The translations under genes were made by a program, and so were the position numbers. This document shows, in pieces, positions 22,872 to 34,754 of a DNA stretch of 64,000 nucleotides (position 1 is the first letter of the stretch; every line of letters begins with the position of its first letter). This DNA comes from Cucumis sativus (taxonomy: Eukaryota > Streptophyta > Magnoliopsida > Cucurbitales > Cucurbitaceae), in the NCBI RefSeq assembly GCF_000004075.3, contig NC_026656.2, forward strand, positions 19,788,607-19,852,606. Direction: 5' to 3'. The notes under the pieces were generated by a model. The model was given only the letters and a program-made list of their open reading frames with translations. It did no database searches and was not told where the DNA came from.

Positions 22872-25677
22872 ATGAGCGTACCTGAGGAGAAGTTTTCTGG
22901 TTTAGATCCAGCGTTCGCGGGTAAGGTCTCTGTTTAAGGTCTCTGCTTTTTTTTCTTTTTCCCTTTACAATGGTGTTGATGGATGTTCTCGTTCGTCTTT
23001 GCATTTAAACGCCAAGTTAATATCAATGTCCTTACACCTTCTTGGACAATGTTATTCATGTCGTCTGTCTCTGGCTTTAGCATTTATTTTGTTTTGGCTT
23101 TTTTTTTTTTTTTTTCTGTCCTTTTGCTTTTGTTTTTTTTTTTTTTTTTTTGAATTTTTTAAAACCCTTTTTCTCAAACAGTATCTCCATTTTCAATGTG
23201 GCTGTTTATCGACATTGTTTTTGATGTGGGGTTTTTCCTTTTTGGCTGTTCTTTATTGTAGGCCATTGCATTACACGATCTATTTTGGTGGATGTAATTT
23301 AATTCTTTGTTTGGTTGATTTTTGTTCTTTACTTCTGCTTCTGCTGTGTGTTTGGTTGAATGTCTATATTCAGTGAACGCATGAGCCATGCTTGTGTTTC
23401 AGGTTATGATAATGAGTCTGGAAAAGGCAGCAACAAGATGAGTATGGAAAAGAAAAAGGAAATAATTCATGAGATTGCTCAAAAGTCCAAAGCCGCCACT
23501 GAAATCCTTAGGTCTTTTACCCGCAGGGAGCTACTTGAGATCATATGTGCTGAAATGGGGAAAGAAAGGAAGTACACAGGATATACAAAATCTCAAATGA
23601 TAGAGCATCTTTTGAAGTTGGTTTCTCAGAAATCTGAGAACAGCAGTAGTCCTACTCTTGCTTTTGTACGAGACAAAACTCAAACCAGCCACAAAAGACC
23701 TCGAAAGGCAGACCAATCATCTGTTGTGCTTTTGAGTTCGAATAATAATGCTTCCTTTGAGACCGATGAGGAATTTTCTGAAGTCAAAGTTTGTCAGAAT
23801 GTAGCTTGTAAAGCACCTCTAAATCCAGAGTTTGCTTTTTGCAAAAGATGTTCATGTTGCATTTGCCATTGTTACGATGATAACAAGGATCCAAGTCTTT
23901 GGCTGACCTGTTGCTCTGATTCTTCTAATGAGAACGGCTCCTGTGGAATGTCATGTCATTTGGAGTGTGCCCTGAAGCATGAAAGATCTGGAATTGTAAA
24001 GAATAGTCTCTGTGAGAAATTGGATGGAAGTTTTTACTGCATATCGTGTGGAAAGATAAATGGATTGATGGGGTATGTTATAGTTTGCTTTCTTTTTCTC
24101 CTGAGTTGATATTTTGAACTGAATTATTGTTTGTCTTGGATGTATCCTCCAAACGTGACATAAAAGACAACCAAATCAATATAATATAATTTCACATTCA
24201 GGCACTATATAAACTGGATCTAATATCTCAAGAAACAGAACGATACTTATAGATTCACTAGCCATCTTGTGAGCTAATTATATCAATATTTGGGTTAGTT
24301 TATCAACTGTTTTGAAATTTGCTGAATACAGAAGTTGGAGAAGACAATTGTTGAATGCAAAAGAGGCCAGAAGAGTGGATGTACTATGTCTACGACTATC
24401 CTTGTGTCACAAGATTCTTATAGGGACAAATTTATACAGAGAGCTGCATAAAACAGTAGAATTGGCCGTGAATATGTTGACAAATGAAATGGGGCCCTTA
24501 GATGAGGTTTGTTTAAGGACGGCAAGAGGTATTGTCAACCGGTTATCCTGTGGTGCGGAGGTCCAGAAACTGTGTGCTTCTGCTGTGGAGGACTTTGATT
24601 CTATGTGTCGTGTTCCCTACAGAGATTGTATGCAAAAGAGAGAAACATTGAGTAAGTATCGTTTCTTTCTCAGAAAGAACTGATTTAATGAATTTCTTTT
24701 AAATTTGATTCTAAGTCAAATTTGAATTACATGCAATGCCTATTATCAGTGTGATTTTGCCATGATTACCTGGAGACTAGTCCTTGATTAACGTAGTAAT
24801 GTCCTATTGTCATGTAGTAATCCAAAATATACCTTTTCACCATTAATTGCAATTTGCCTTGGCAGACTGTAAGATCCTATTTGAAGATTCTTCCCCTACA
24901 TCCGTGATGGTTGTGCTGCAGTATGATGATCATTTGGTGAAAGACTTCTTAGGCTGTAGACTTTGGCATCGTAAAGCCAACGCAAAGGATTATCCAGACC
25001 AGCCGTCTTTCATTGCATTGAAGCCAGAAAAGAAGTTCAAGATCAATGATCTCTTTCCTTCAACTGAGTACTACTGCAAGGTTTCTCTATTTAGTAGCAT
25101 ACAAGTTTTTGGTGTTTGGGAAGCCAAATGGGTCACGCCCAAATTATCAACGCCATATCCAGGTTTGGGGAAGCATAGAAGTGGAGAAATCAGGACCATC
25201 GATCTACTTCCTTCTCGGGTGGATTCTAAAGGCAACCTGACGAATCTTCATCCATGGAATGGACTCAACAAGAGCAAATGGGAAAGCCATTACAAAAACC
25301 CCTCTCCAAAGAACTCAATTACTCCAATGAAACCGATATCAGTTTGTCCTTCCACGCCTTGTAAAACAAGCGAGACACGCATCCTACTCGGGTCGAATTG
25401 CAAAAGGAGAACTGAAGAGTCTGACTATGATTATTCCGTTAGAATAGTGAAGTGGCTAGAACATGATGAGCACATCGACGAGGACTTTCGAGTGAAGTTC
25501 CTGACTTGGTTCAGCTTGAAAGCATCAGTGAGAGACAGAAGAGTTGTTAGTGCTTTTATCGATGCATTGATCGACGACCCGCCAAGCTTAGCGGGTCAGC
25601 TAAGCCATACCTTCATGGATGAGATCTTCTGTAACCAGAAACCTACTTCTAAGCATGAATACTGCAATTGGATATAG
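22872..25677 (+). CDS. VRN5: VEL-family PHD/FNIII protein (VRN5/VIN3-like)
   Basis: Four exons (22872-22920, 23403-24072, 24332-24651, 24866-25677) give about 616 residues, the usual size for VRN5 and VIN3 (about 600-620). An N-terminal helical region ([20 protein letters not shown]) precedes a Cys-rich PHD-type finger (about Cys147-Cys232, KVCQNVACK to FYCISCGK). A four-helix-like linker starting [19 protein letters not shown] follows, then a fibronectin III domain (about 349-439) and a C-terminal VID domain (about 534-603, [20 protein letters not shown], then [16 protein letters not shown]). VEL proteins join Polycomb repressive complex 2 and promote H3K27 methylation at FLC-like targets; the VID domain mediates dimerisation or polymerisation. 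The linker and VID wording look closer to VRN5/VIL1 than to VIN3, but this is judged from memory. The start [10 protein letters not shown] follows a CT-rich leader. Confidence 0.9.
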
Positions 25678-27617
25678 TATTAAAACTTGTGGGTAGTGTA
25701 GGCTCTCTCTTAATAGATTTGAACATAACATAATCTTGGGGTAGTGTGAAGCAAGCAAAATATGTAGGCCTTTTTTGCGACTAACTGGATGGCTGATTTG
25801 GTTAGTCAGTTTGTCTCGAGCAATACACGTGAAGCTCCTCAGGTTTTAGTCTCAATGTTGTTCTTGGTTTTGGGCTTTTGGAATGTCACATTTAGATGCA
25901 ATTTATACGGTTCGACGTATTGATGAAACAGTTTTTCTGATGTGTCAAGCAGGAAATTGTATATAGTTTTTTCCCCATCGGAGTTCACGTGGTTAGATTG
26001 GTTAGCTGATGACTTGGATTGCCAAGTGGCATCTTTCTGCACAAATAAATAGCAGGAGTTTTTATTATTATTATTTTCAATTGAACCATGTTTTTTTTAT
26101 TAAGACAAAAAGAAAAACAAAATAGTCGTTGCTACTTTCTAGTGGAAAATTATTTTCAAGCAGGTTTCCAAGACAATCTTGGGAAAACTCACTTTATTTT
26201 ATTTATTTACTTATCTTTTGTATGAGTTACGTTTGCACATTACTATATTTTTCGTTTTGGTGATTTAGTCTTGTTGAGAACAACTTTTTTTTGTGTTTTC
26301 AAATATTTAAAAAATTACTTTGAACAAACTTGTAGGGATAACTCTTGAAAAGGCTCAATTATCATATTATCATATCGACATTTAGGAGCTTGCTCGCTTT
26401 TTTATGAACAATTTTCCTAGTTGGTTGATCATTGAAGTTATTGTTGTTCCTTTCTGTTTTGGTGTAACAATACTATATATATACACACACATAATTTGAG
26501 AGCTAACACGAACACTACTTAACCATTAAATATATTGATTTTTATAGTTCTACGATTACTTGTATTTAAATTTTATTTTCTTTATGGTTGAATATATGTT
26601 TACGGAATCAAATAGGCTATAGTAGATTAAAATGCATCAAAAGTCAACTATATAAGATTGTTGAATATTTTAGTTTTTTAGATGGTTGTTTGAAAGGTAT
26701 GAAACAAGGTTCTATATGTGTACAGATTATTTTTATACTTGTTTAAGATGATTTAGTGGGAAGTTTTATATCAATATTGTTGTTTCCAAAGATTAATAGT
26801 GAAATGTTGTAGTTTTAAAACTACTTAGACATTTATGTTAGACTTGGAAATGTTACAACACTTTTTTTTTCAAGTTTTTTCTCTCTATTTGTTTGAAGGT
26901 CCCAACTTGTTTTTCTTTTTCCAATTTCTAGGACTAATTTTTTTGTTTTTTGTTTTTTAGATAGTGTTTTTTTTTTCCTTTAACATTCACCCTAACAACA
27001 ATTTTTTTCTTTTTCTAATTTTAGATACATAAATTGTAGAATGTGTTGATAAATATAAATAGGTTAGGAGCATGTTTCAATTATACAATCATAACAAAAA
27101 ATCAATTATTTGTAGAATGTGTTTTTAAATTTTAAAAAATCAATTTATTTTTTAGATGAGAGGGTTAAATATTTGACCTAACATCCATTTATTTTTAATA
27201 TTTCCAAATTAAACACGTTATTTAACAAAAATAAATAAAAATAACAATATAAAAAAAATGTAGAAATCATAACTAAATCGAAGTGATTAATCTTCAAATA
27301 GTTTATATTATCTAAGTCGAGTAGCAAAATGTTAATCTTTTCTTCGTTTGAAGTTATTTTAGTGAGGGGCAAAATATAGACATTTTATGTGAACATTAGT
27401 GTCCAAAACTCTTTTATCCCATTGAACCCGTCTTATTTTTGGCAATTAGCCCTAGGGCACCATCACCTAGGCTTCGAACTTTGCAGTTCATTTTTTTCGC
27501 GTCTACGAACGAAGTGGTTAGCCCAGCTGCACTGCTTCCTCTCTGCTCTTCGCCTTTACCAATACTCAAATCTCCTGCTGAGAGAGGATTCTCACCTTTT
27601 TCTTACTCCTCAAAGCC
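25678..27617. other. Intergenic region before HYL1
   Basis: It holds the 3' UTR of the VEL gene and the promoter and leader of HYL1, which has the same orientation. The middle (about 26050-27370) is AT-rich with T runs. The last 200 bases before the HYL1 start are more GC-rich and pyrimidine-rich, like a transcribed leader. No other gene is visible. Confidence 0.6.
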
Positions 27618-30153
27618 ATGCCAGCCAAGGACAACTTTCAGGGTATTCCATTTTCCCTTTTCACTTTCCAACCTCTACTTTTCAAACTCGTTTCTGAATT
27701 GCAGTATTGATGTTCTTTCAGTTGGATTTCTCTAGAAACTCGGCAGTTTTTTTAGATTATTTTTAGAGAATTTTGATAATTTTTCATGGGGGTAATTGAT
27801 CCTCGATAAGAGAGTATACTGGGCCACTGGGGGGGGGGGGGGGGGGGGTGGCGGAGATGGTATGAGAAGTGAAGATCTTAATACAATTGTACTACTGTTT
27901 TATTTTTAAAGAATGTGTTCAAAGTTAATTGACTCATTTGTTTGATGTTTTTGATGTTGTCGTGCCACATTTTTTTTATTGGCTTGTTTCTTTTCATCCG
28001 TACTGTAACCTAGTTATGAATATAGATTTCGGGTGAATGATGGGTTATTATTATCATTACTACTTTTATTTTGAGCTCTGATAAATTTGTTGTTAGTGCT
28101 TATTTTTTCTCATTCTTTGATGAATATCAGGTGTTTCAAATTGCTATGTTTTCAAAAGTCGACTGCAGGAATATGCACAAAAAGTGGGACTTCCCACACC
28201 TGTATACGAGACTATCAAAGAAGGTCCTTCCCATGAGCCAACTTTTCATTCTACGGTGATTGTTAATGATGTTAGATATGATTCTCTACCGGGATTTTCT
28301 AATCGCAAGGCAGCAGAGCAGTCAGCTGCTGAAGTAGCTCTTATGGAACTGTCTAAATCCAGTGATCTTAATCCACATGTCTCTCAACCCGTGGTAAGAT
28401 TTCATATTCTTCACCCCACATAACTTTTTGTTGTTGCTGTTGTTGCTACTGCTGTTTTGTTTTTCTGAACGATCCTATGCAAAGCCCTCTTAATATCTAA
28501 ATTTCAGAGCCCATTGTTTGGACTCATGACTATTTGTTGGATGGTTGTTTTATATTAAGTTTAACTGTCATAACTTGAGGGACAGTTTGGTATTTGACTT
28601 TGCATTTATTAAAAGCATTTTAGTATGCAACATATTCAAAATAACAGCGACTATGTGTGATTCAACCTAGATAGCTTTTTAGAACTTGAAGACACATTTG
28701 TACTGTAGAAGAGATCATGTTCAAGTATTAAACTTTTATTTCTTCCAAGTTATGGAGAGGGCCTTGGTTGAACTTCTCACAAGAACTCTCTGCATCTGCT
28801 CGTCTTACCTAGACTCAATATCATATCAAGCTTCTTGTTTATTTGTCCCCATTTAATTCTAATTTAGGGTGCAACATGGTTAATCTTTTGATAGCGTTCT
28901 TTTGGCTTAAAATTAGCCAACCCCTGTAGTCTACTGATCTTTAACTTTTTTTTGTATCTACTTTTAATTCTTTGAATCCTTTATTAGAGAGGATTTCAAG
29001 ATCTATTGTGCAAATAGTTTAATATGTCTTCTCTGCTGGATTATATATATAATGAAAATTTGGCTGGTCTTTGGCTGTGTTTTCTTACTATCAGGTTACA
29101 GCAGAATTGTATCCTTTTCTTTGGAGTCTCATTTGGCTGAAGTACTCTATTTGATATCGATGAAAATATCCCTATTAATTTACTATTGAATAAATAATAA
29201 AGCTTCAACATTTTTTTATACTTCCCATACTCCCCCCAAATAAGGAATTAAGCCTCAATAGTCTCTATTTCCTCTTTTGCTATTGGGCCTTTACTAAACA
29301 GATTTCAACAGTCTATAGCTGTAATAGTAGAATTTCTGCTTTTATTTTATTTTATTTCTTCTTTGTCAACTTTGCCTTTTTCCAGCACGAAACAGGACTG
29401 TGCAAAAATCTGCTTCAGGAGTATGCACAGAAGATGAACTTTGCAATCCCACTTTATCAATGCCAAAAAGATGATGGTCCAGGCAGAGGATCCCTTTTCT
29501 CATGTACAGTAGAAATTGGAGGGATCCGCTATATTGGTGCTGTAGCAAAAACAAAGAAAGAAGCAGAAATTAAAGCTGCAAGAACTGCTTTGTTAGCAAT
29601 CCAATCTTGCCCGAATTCATTGTCTGAAAAATCTGTCAATCAAGTTCAGCTCACTGTGATCCCATCATGCAAGCGAAAAGAAGCAGCAGATTGCTCAGTT
29701 AAACCAAAGTCCACTGCATCGCCCAGAGCAAAGAAAGGTCGATTTAAGAGATTTAAGAGAGGAGTGTTAAGGAATAGAGACTTCATAAATGGATTAGTCA
29801 ATTTGGACTTTGACAACACTGATAGATCAACCTTGGAACCTTTTACAACTGGGGTTGTCCAGTTGCCAGGGTATGTGGGACCAGTTGATTTAGCGAAAGA
29901 TACTTTGCTGAATTCCGAGTGTAGAACGACTGATCTAAGCTCAAATAACAACGACGTTTTGGTCTCCAACGTCCAAAGCGACATGCCTCTGCTCCTAAAT
30001 GGTAATTCCGGAAATGGTTGTTCGGGTACTTTCAATTCCAATCAAGTAAACTGTGCAACTTCTAATGTTATGAGTTCTCCTCTGACTGACGTTCAACCAA
30101 CTTGTAGTGAAGTAGCGAATGTGGCTGCTGGAGTAACAGGAGAGCTTCAGTGA
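27618..30153 (+). CDS. HYL1: HYPONASTIC LEAVES 1 / dsRNA-binding protein 1
   Basis: Three exons (27618-27642, 28131-28393, 29386-30153) give about 351 residues. The first exon encodes only MPAKDNFQ plus one base. Two dsRNA-binding domains follow: about 14-83 (YVFKSRLQEYAQK, then SLPGFSNRKAAEQSAAEVAL) and about 100-170 (LCKNLLQEYAQKMNFAIPL, then KTKKEAEIKAARTALLAIQS). The wording, including GVSNCYVFKSR and SQPVHETGLCKNLLQ, matches Arabidopsis HYL1 far better than DRB4. HYL1 partners DICER-LIKE 1 and SERRATE in nuclear dicing bodies and sets accurate cleavage of primary microRNAs. A basic patch at about 209-227 (RAKKGRFKRFKRG) is a likely nuclear localisation signal. The C-terminal 120 residues are low in complexity and I see no copies of the repeat known from the Arabidopsis tail. 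Intron 1 carries a run of 20 G. Confidence 0.95.
27829..27848 (+). other. Homopolymer run of 20 G in HYL1 intron 1
   Basis: Twenty consecutive guanines lie on the coding strand, about 190 bases after the first donor site. Homopurine G runs of this length are rare in AT-rich plant DNA and could form a G-quadruplex in DNA or in the pre-mRNA. The exact length may be unreliable because such runs sequence poorly. Confidence 0.9.
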
Positions 30154-31532
30154 TTGACAGTGCTATTAAGAGCTAGTTTTGTGTTTGAAGCCACTCCTAC
30201 TTACAAAATCTGAACGGTGCAACGAGAGGGTTGTGCTTAGCTTGGTTTTGCAGTTTACTACAAGATTCTTGAATAGCCTTACTATTAAAAAGCTTAAGAG
30301 GTTGAGTTTATTGGACTGAAGATCTGAGATCAGGCATTTAAGTGGCAACTATCCGAGAGCAGTTGCTATGATCAGAGCGGTGAGATTTAGCTTTTAGTAG
30401 AAATCGTGCTTTGATATTGTCATGGCTGTAGTTTCATTATATCTGTCCTTATAATCTATACATTAACTTCATGACCAGCATTAATATTATCTAAATCATA
30501 TACGTCTCCAAACCTATTTTTCCTTCCAGTTACTGTCGAATGATAATTGGCGTCTCATTTCTTAAGATATTTTTTACTTTTCACTTTTATCTATTTGTTT
30601 GTGAATTTGGGTGAAAATTCTCTCTTATTGATTTTTTAAAACAATTTTTAGTGGTATTTTCTAATTTTAATCTGTGGTTGAGGTGGACTTGGTGAATGAA
30701 TGGATTAATCTTCATATGACAATAAATTTGAAAAAAGAAAAAACAATTCCCAAAATATTTTTCCAAATAATTCAAACAACCCATAGACAGTGATGTGTTT
30801 GAGTAATCATTCTTTTGACTATAACGAGCTTTGTTCGGAAGCCCATAATATTCCTTCAAACAAAAATTGATAAAGATTCCTCGAAGTGGTAATTCAAATA
30901 TGGTTGTGTTTGTCAAATGAACCCATGGATGCAGGCATGGCTCATCTTTGGGCATCCAACAAAAAGTGAAAGTAAAACTTAACAAGTTTTGATTTGCACA
31001 ATTTGATGAGATGTGCAAATACTTAAATTCTCTTGGAATTGAAAAGGGTGAATCTACTGCAAGAGAAATATTAGTTTCCATTAATCATCTGACATTTGAA
31101 GCCAAGCTTGGTTCGTCTTCCTACAAAAGTCAGAATCAGATAAACGTCTTGAGAACTTTCGAATTTATTTCTTGAGGATCAGAGAAGCAAAGCTACTTTG
31201 AAAATTAACCGTGCTAATTACTAATTTTCTTTCTGGGTTTGTTCCAATCCCTCATTTTACATAAATTACGACTAAAACTACGGTAAATCAACAGACTAAA
31301 TCAAAGACAAGGAAACTAAGTAAATATTAAACCCCATTCCAAACGCCTATCTTGGAGATGGGAATCGGAGATAGGATTTCATCTCACGAGCCAATTCAGC
31401 ATCTCAATCGTTATACGGCTTAAGGGAAGGCATTAGCAAGAATCAGCGAAAATGGAGGAGATATTTGGACCTGGAAAAATTGAAAGATGCTCTTATCTTC
31501 TAGCGTTGACATTCCATAGATCACAGTAGACA
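30154..31532. other. Tail-to-tail region between HYL1 and the TPR gene
   Basis: This holds the 3' UTR of HYL1 and that of the convergent TPR gene. A 164-codon minus-strand frame (30587-31081) is open but has no recognisable domain and an unusual composition, so it is not called as a gene. Confidence 0.55.
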
Positions 31533-32177
31533 TCAGCTTGATTGCGATGATGATAGACGTTCCAATGCCTCCCTAGCATTGGATAATCGTGGTTCGATAT
31601 TCAAAGCTTCTTCATATGCTTTCTTGGCCTCTTCTCTCAGTTTCTTCGTCTCATAGCATTTCCCCAACCAATAGTAGGAATTTGCATTCTGACTCAGTGT
31701 CACGGACTCGGTCAAATCAGCCAAAGCCGAGTCAACTAGGGCTCGTCGATTCGTGGACATCTTCAACTCAGCTCGCTTGAACAACGCGTCGCCTCGTTCT
31801 TCATCGCTGAGCGACTTAGCGACGAGCGGCGATAGAGCTGTATCGAGCGATTCCAGAGCAGAGGTTTTGAATCCTTGAGTGTCGAGAGCCAAAGCTTTGA
31901 GGATGTGAGCGGCGGCATCCTTAGGATCCAGAGCTATGGCCTTATTGGCTTCCGCTACGACTTCTTCTGCTAACGATGTGGCCGAGGAGCGCGACGGAGC
32001 AGATCTCGCTCGAGCGAGAAGCTGAGCGCCTCTCACGAAGTGGCGTTTAGATTCGACGTTGGATCGGAAGCGCAATCGGAGCTTGGCGAAGTATCTCTGC
32101 GGAATATTGTGCATAGCGAGGAACATGACGACCATTACGAGGATGAGAGCAATTTGAAGAAGTATGTCGGTCACCAT
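31533..32177 (-). CDS. Membrane-anchored TPR protein, function unknown
   Basis: A single-exon gene of 214 residues. The ATG at 32177 (MVTDILLQ) is chosen because the frame upstream of it offers only a non-ATG start. Residues about 4-24 form one hydrophobic segment (ILLQIALILVMVVMFLAM), followed by a basic stretch (RYFAKLRLRFRSN). This is the pattern of a signal anchor with the rest on the cytosolic side. The C-terminal part is helical with tetratricopeptide-like repeats, for example AEANKAIALDPKDAAAHIL, then ALADLTESVTL, then YYWLGKCYETKKLREEAKKA and EEALNIEP. TPRs bind protein partners. I recognise this as a small plant TPR-like superfamily protein but cannot name a function. GC content is higher than in the surrounding DNA, as expected for a real coding exon. 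Confidence 0.88.
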   Translation of the reverse strand: MVTDILLQIALILVMVVMFLAMHNIPQRYFAKLRLRFRSNVESKRHFVRGAQLLARARSAPSRSSATSLAEEVVAEANKAIALDPKDAAAHILKALALDTQGFKTSALESLDTALSPLVAKSLSDEERGDALFKRAELKMSTNRRALVDSALADLTESVTLSQNANSYYWLGKCYETKKLREEAKKAYEEALNIEPRLSNAREALERLSSSQSS

Positions 32178-34754
32178 GTTTATCGATCTCTGAAAGAACT
32201 GCGTGCAGCCAATTTCTTTCACTGTGCTTTCGATTAATTCCGGGGATCGGATAAACTCCGAATACGATCAAAAGTGGATCTGTACAGAGTCAGGGATTGG
32301 AGAAGATCGGAGGCGGGACTGCTTAGAGCGGCGGTTTAATTTTGCCGTCAACTCTACAGCGACGGTCAGAGTTAATAGGAAATTATAATTTCAATCAATT
32401 TGGGCAGATGTTGCTTCGTTTAAATGATTTTTTTCTTTCTAAAAGTAAAACTTTTCTTCTCCTTTCTTTTTTAAGCTAACTATTATTTAAGCCCTTAAAA
32501 AATATCACACTCTATCTAGTCGAGATGAATAACAATTGACAAATAGACTACTATTTCAATATTAATTTATCACTATTTATTATATTAGTTTATAGTCACC
32601 TTTCATATATATCGTTCCTATATTTATAAATATTTTTTAAAGATATCATTTTAAATAACTTCTATGTTATGTTTTTACTGTATTATTTGATAAATGATTT
32701 TTTAATTATTAAAGGAACATGGTTCACACGATATTTCGAAGAAATATATTTCGTGAAATTGAACTTTGCTATATTGATTAATACTGTGAATACAATCTCT
32801 AGTATTTAGTCGTTTGATGTTTCCTCCCGAATACAAGTTAAAAACTTATAATTTCTTGATATTTAGTCTGTCAAGATCTTCTATTTGGTCGTATGGTCTT
32901 TAGGATGTTATAGTCTTCTGTCTTGTCTTAGGGTCTTTAGGATGTTATAGTTGCAAGTCTATTTGAGCTTTTCTTTATGATGTTATAGTTGCAAGTTTTG
33001 ATATTCGGTCTGGTCTTTAGGATGCTGTAGTTGCAAGTCTATTTGAGACTTAGTTTTATGATAAGAACTTAGACGTCTTGAGAGCTTTATAGAAGTTTGA
33101 ATATTCAATTTTTCAGAGCTTCAATTCTTAATTCAACCAAAGACGTTCTCAAATGAATGACAAATGTCTCAATTTATAGAGAAATTTTGTGGGCTTTAGG
33201 TGGGCTTTGACCCATTTGCTTGTTGGGCTTAGGCTTGAGCTCATTTGTCTTATTGAGTTTGGACCCCTTTGCTTTATTGGACTTGGGTTCATCTGCTTGT
33301 TGAGCTTGAACTTGGTTAATCTGCTTATTAGACCTGAACTGGATTGGATTGAGTAAACTTAATTATCAAAATCTAATAAAATATAATTATCGAAAATTTG
33401 TTGTGATTATGTGACAGAATTTAATTGATCGAAATTTATTGCTCAACAAGCATTTTCAAATAAAACAAAAAAATCTATCCGACTCTTACTAGCATATTTG
33501 TGTTTTTTTATTTTATTTTATATATTGTGTAATTATATATATTGTTTCTATCCATGATTAGTCTGCTTGTTATAATATTTTTTCTTTTACCGTAGACATA
33601 ATTTTGAAAATATGATTTAATTTTGATGGTGTTAAAAATATATTTAAAAGTGTCGAGAGGACGTTCAATTAGTTTATTTAGAAAACAATTATTTTATTAA
33701 ATAAATGAAATAGGAAGAGACTCACAAGGGATGCGTATTTTCATCTATACAAAGCGGTAAACTAAGTCCATAAAATAACAAAATGAGTGTTTATGTTTGT
33801 CTTATAAAAGTCTAAAAGTAAGCTCGTAAAATGACGAACCAAAAGTTATTTTAAATCGAATGATATTCAATAATTTTATTGAAGATTATGTTATTTATAG
33901 TGATTAAATGAAAATTGAATTGGAAGATGGTCAACTTGACTAATAATTTTTAAACTAATTTCAAATATACTGAGAATATGCCTACAACAATAAATTGTTT
34001 TAACTAAAATTATTGTAAAAAAAAGCTAAACTGTGGTATTTTCATTTCTATAAAAATATGCTTCCATACTGACATTTATCAATACCTTTATCCACATTTA
34101 TGCAAGTTTGGAACATCAATATTTCTATATTATAATAACGATAATCCTATAAAAAAAGTAATTTATAGGTTTAGTTTATAACTATTTTTTTAATCGTAGT
34201 TTATACGTTTAGTTTTTTCACGTTTAAAATTTAAGTGAAGTTTCAGAAACAAAAATAAAATTTTAAAAAAATACCATCTTTCTTAATTTTCAAAATTTAG
34301 TTTGATCTAAAATATCTTACAAAAAGAGGTGAGAAACCTGGCAACGTTTGAACTCAGGATTAAAAAGAAAATAAAAAACCAATCGAAGTTTATTTAAATT
34401 TTAAAAAATGAATATGGAATTAAAACAAAAGAAATAAAACCAAATCTCATAGACTTTCTTGAATGGCATTGCCGCGATTTTGGTTCAATAGACCATATCT
34501 GTAGCTGTTGCCGGTTATATCGACCGGCGGCGGGACGATTCAAACTCTATATTTCGCGCGTGGAACACACGTTTTTCGACGATTGGCCAGGATCATTCTC
34601 TGTACTCATCGGCCGACGGTGAATATTTACTCTCTTGTCGGACATTTTTCCCTCTTCGACTGAATCCTTTGCTAGGGTTTCGGCCGATTGTCAGAGGTAG
34701 CGATAAGGAACTTTCAGTCGTTGGTTCATTGTATAACATCGCATCTAGCAGATA
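32178..34754. other. Head-to-head region between the TPR and SANT genes
   Basis: It holds the promoters of two divergent genes. Most of the left half (about 32715-33450) is a probable solo LTR. The right half is AT-rich. A GC-richer 5' leader starts at about 34460, before the SANT-gene start codon. Confidence 0.6.
32715..33450 (-). mobile_element. Probable solo LTR with internal tandem repeats
   Basis: Read on the minus strand, the block begins TGTTGAGCAATAAATTTCG. It continues through several copies of a motif like AAGCAAATGGGTCCAAGCCC (33180-33360) and a TATA-like CTATAAATTGAGACATTTG (about 33161-33181). Then come imperfect repeats of GCAACTATAACATCCTAAAG (32890-33050), and it ends near CGTGTGAACCA. 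This order of U3 repeats, TATA box and transcribed part is typical of a plant LTR. No internal retrotransposon genes flank it, so it would be a solo LTR. A clear target-site duplication was not found, so the ends are approximate. Confidence 0.42.

Noticed and set aside
22999-23389. 125-codon frame rich in Phe and Leu
   Set aside because: It lies in intron 1 of the VEL gene and is produced by T homopolymer runs; the frame is not a plausible protein.
27389-27735. Open frames overlapping the HYL1 leader and first exon
   Set aside because: They are frame shadows; the first one begins at a non-ATG codon. The two dsRNA-binding domains require the 25-base first exon in another frame.
29646-30041. 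131-codon frame on the minus strand
   Set aside because: Antisense shadow of the last HYL1 exon, with no domain of its own.
31589-32388. Several open frames on the plus strand and in other minus-strand frames
   Set aside because: They are antisense or shifted shadows of the GC-richer TPR gene.
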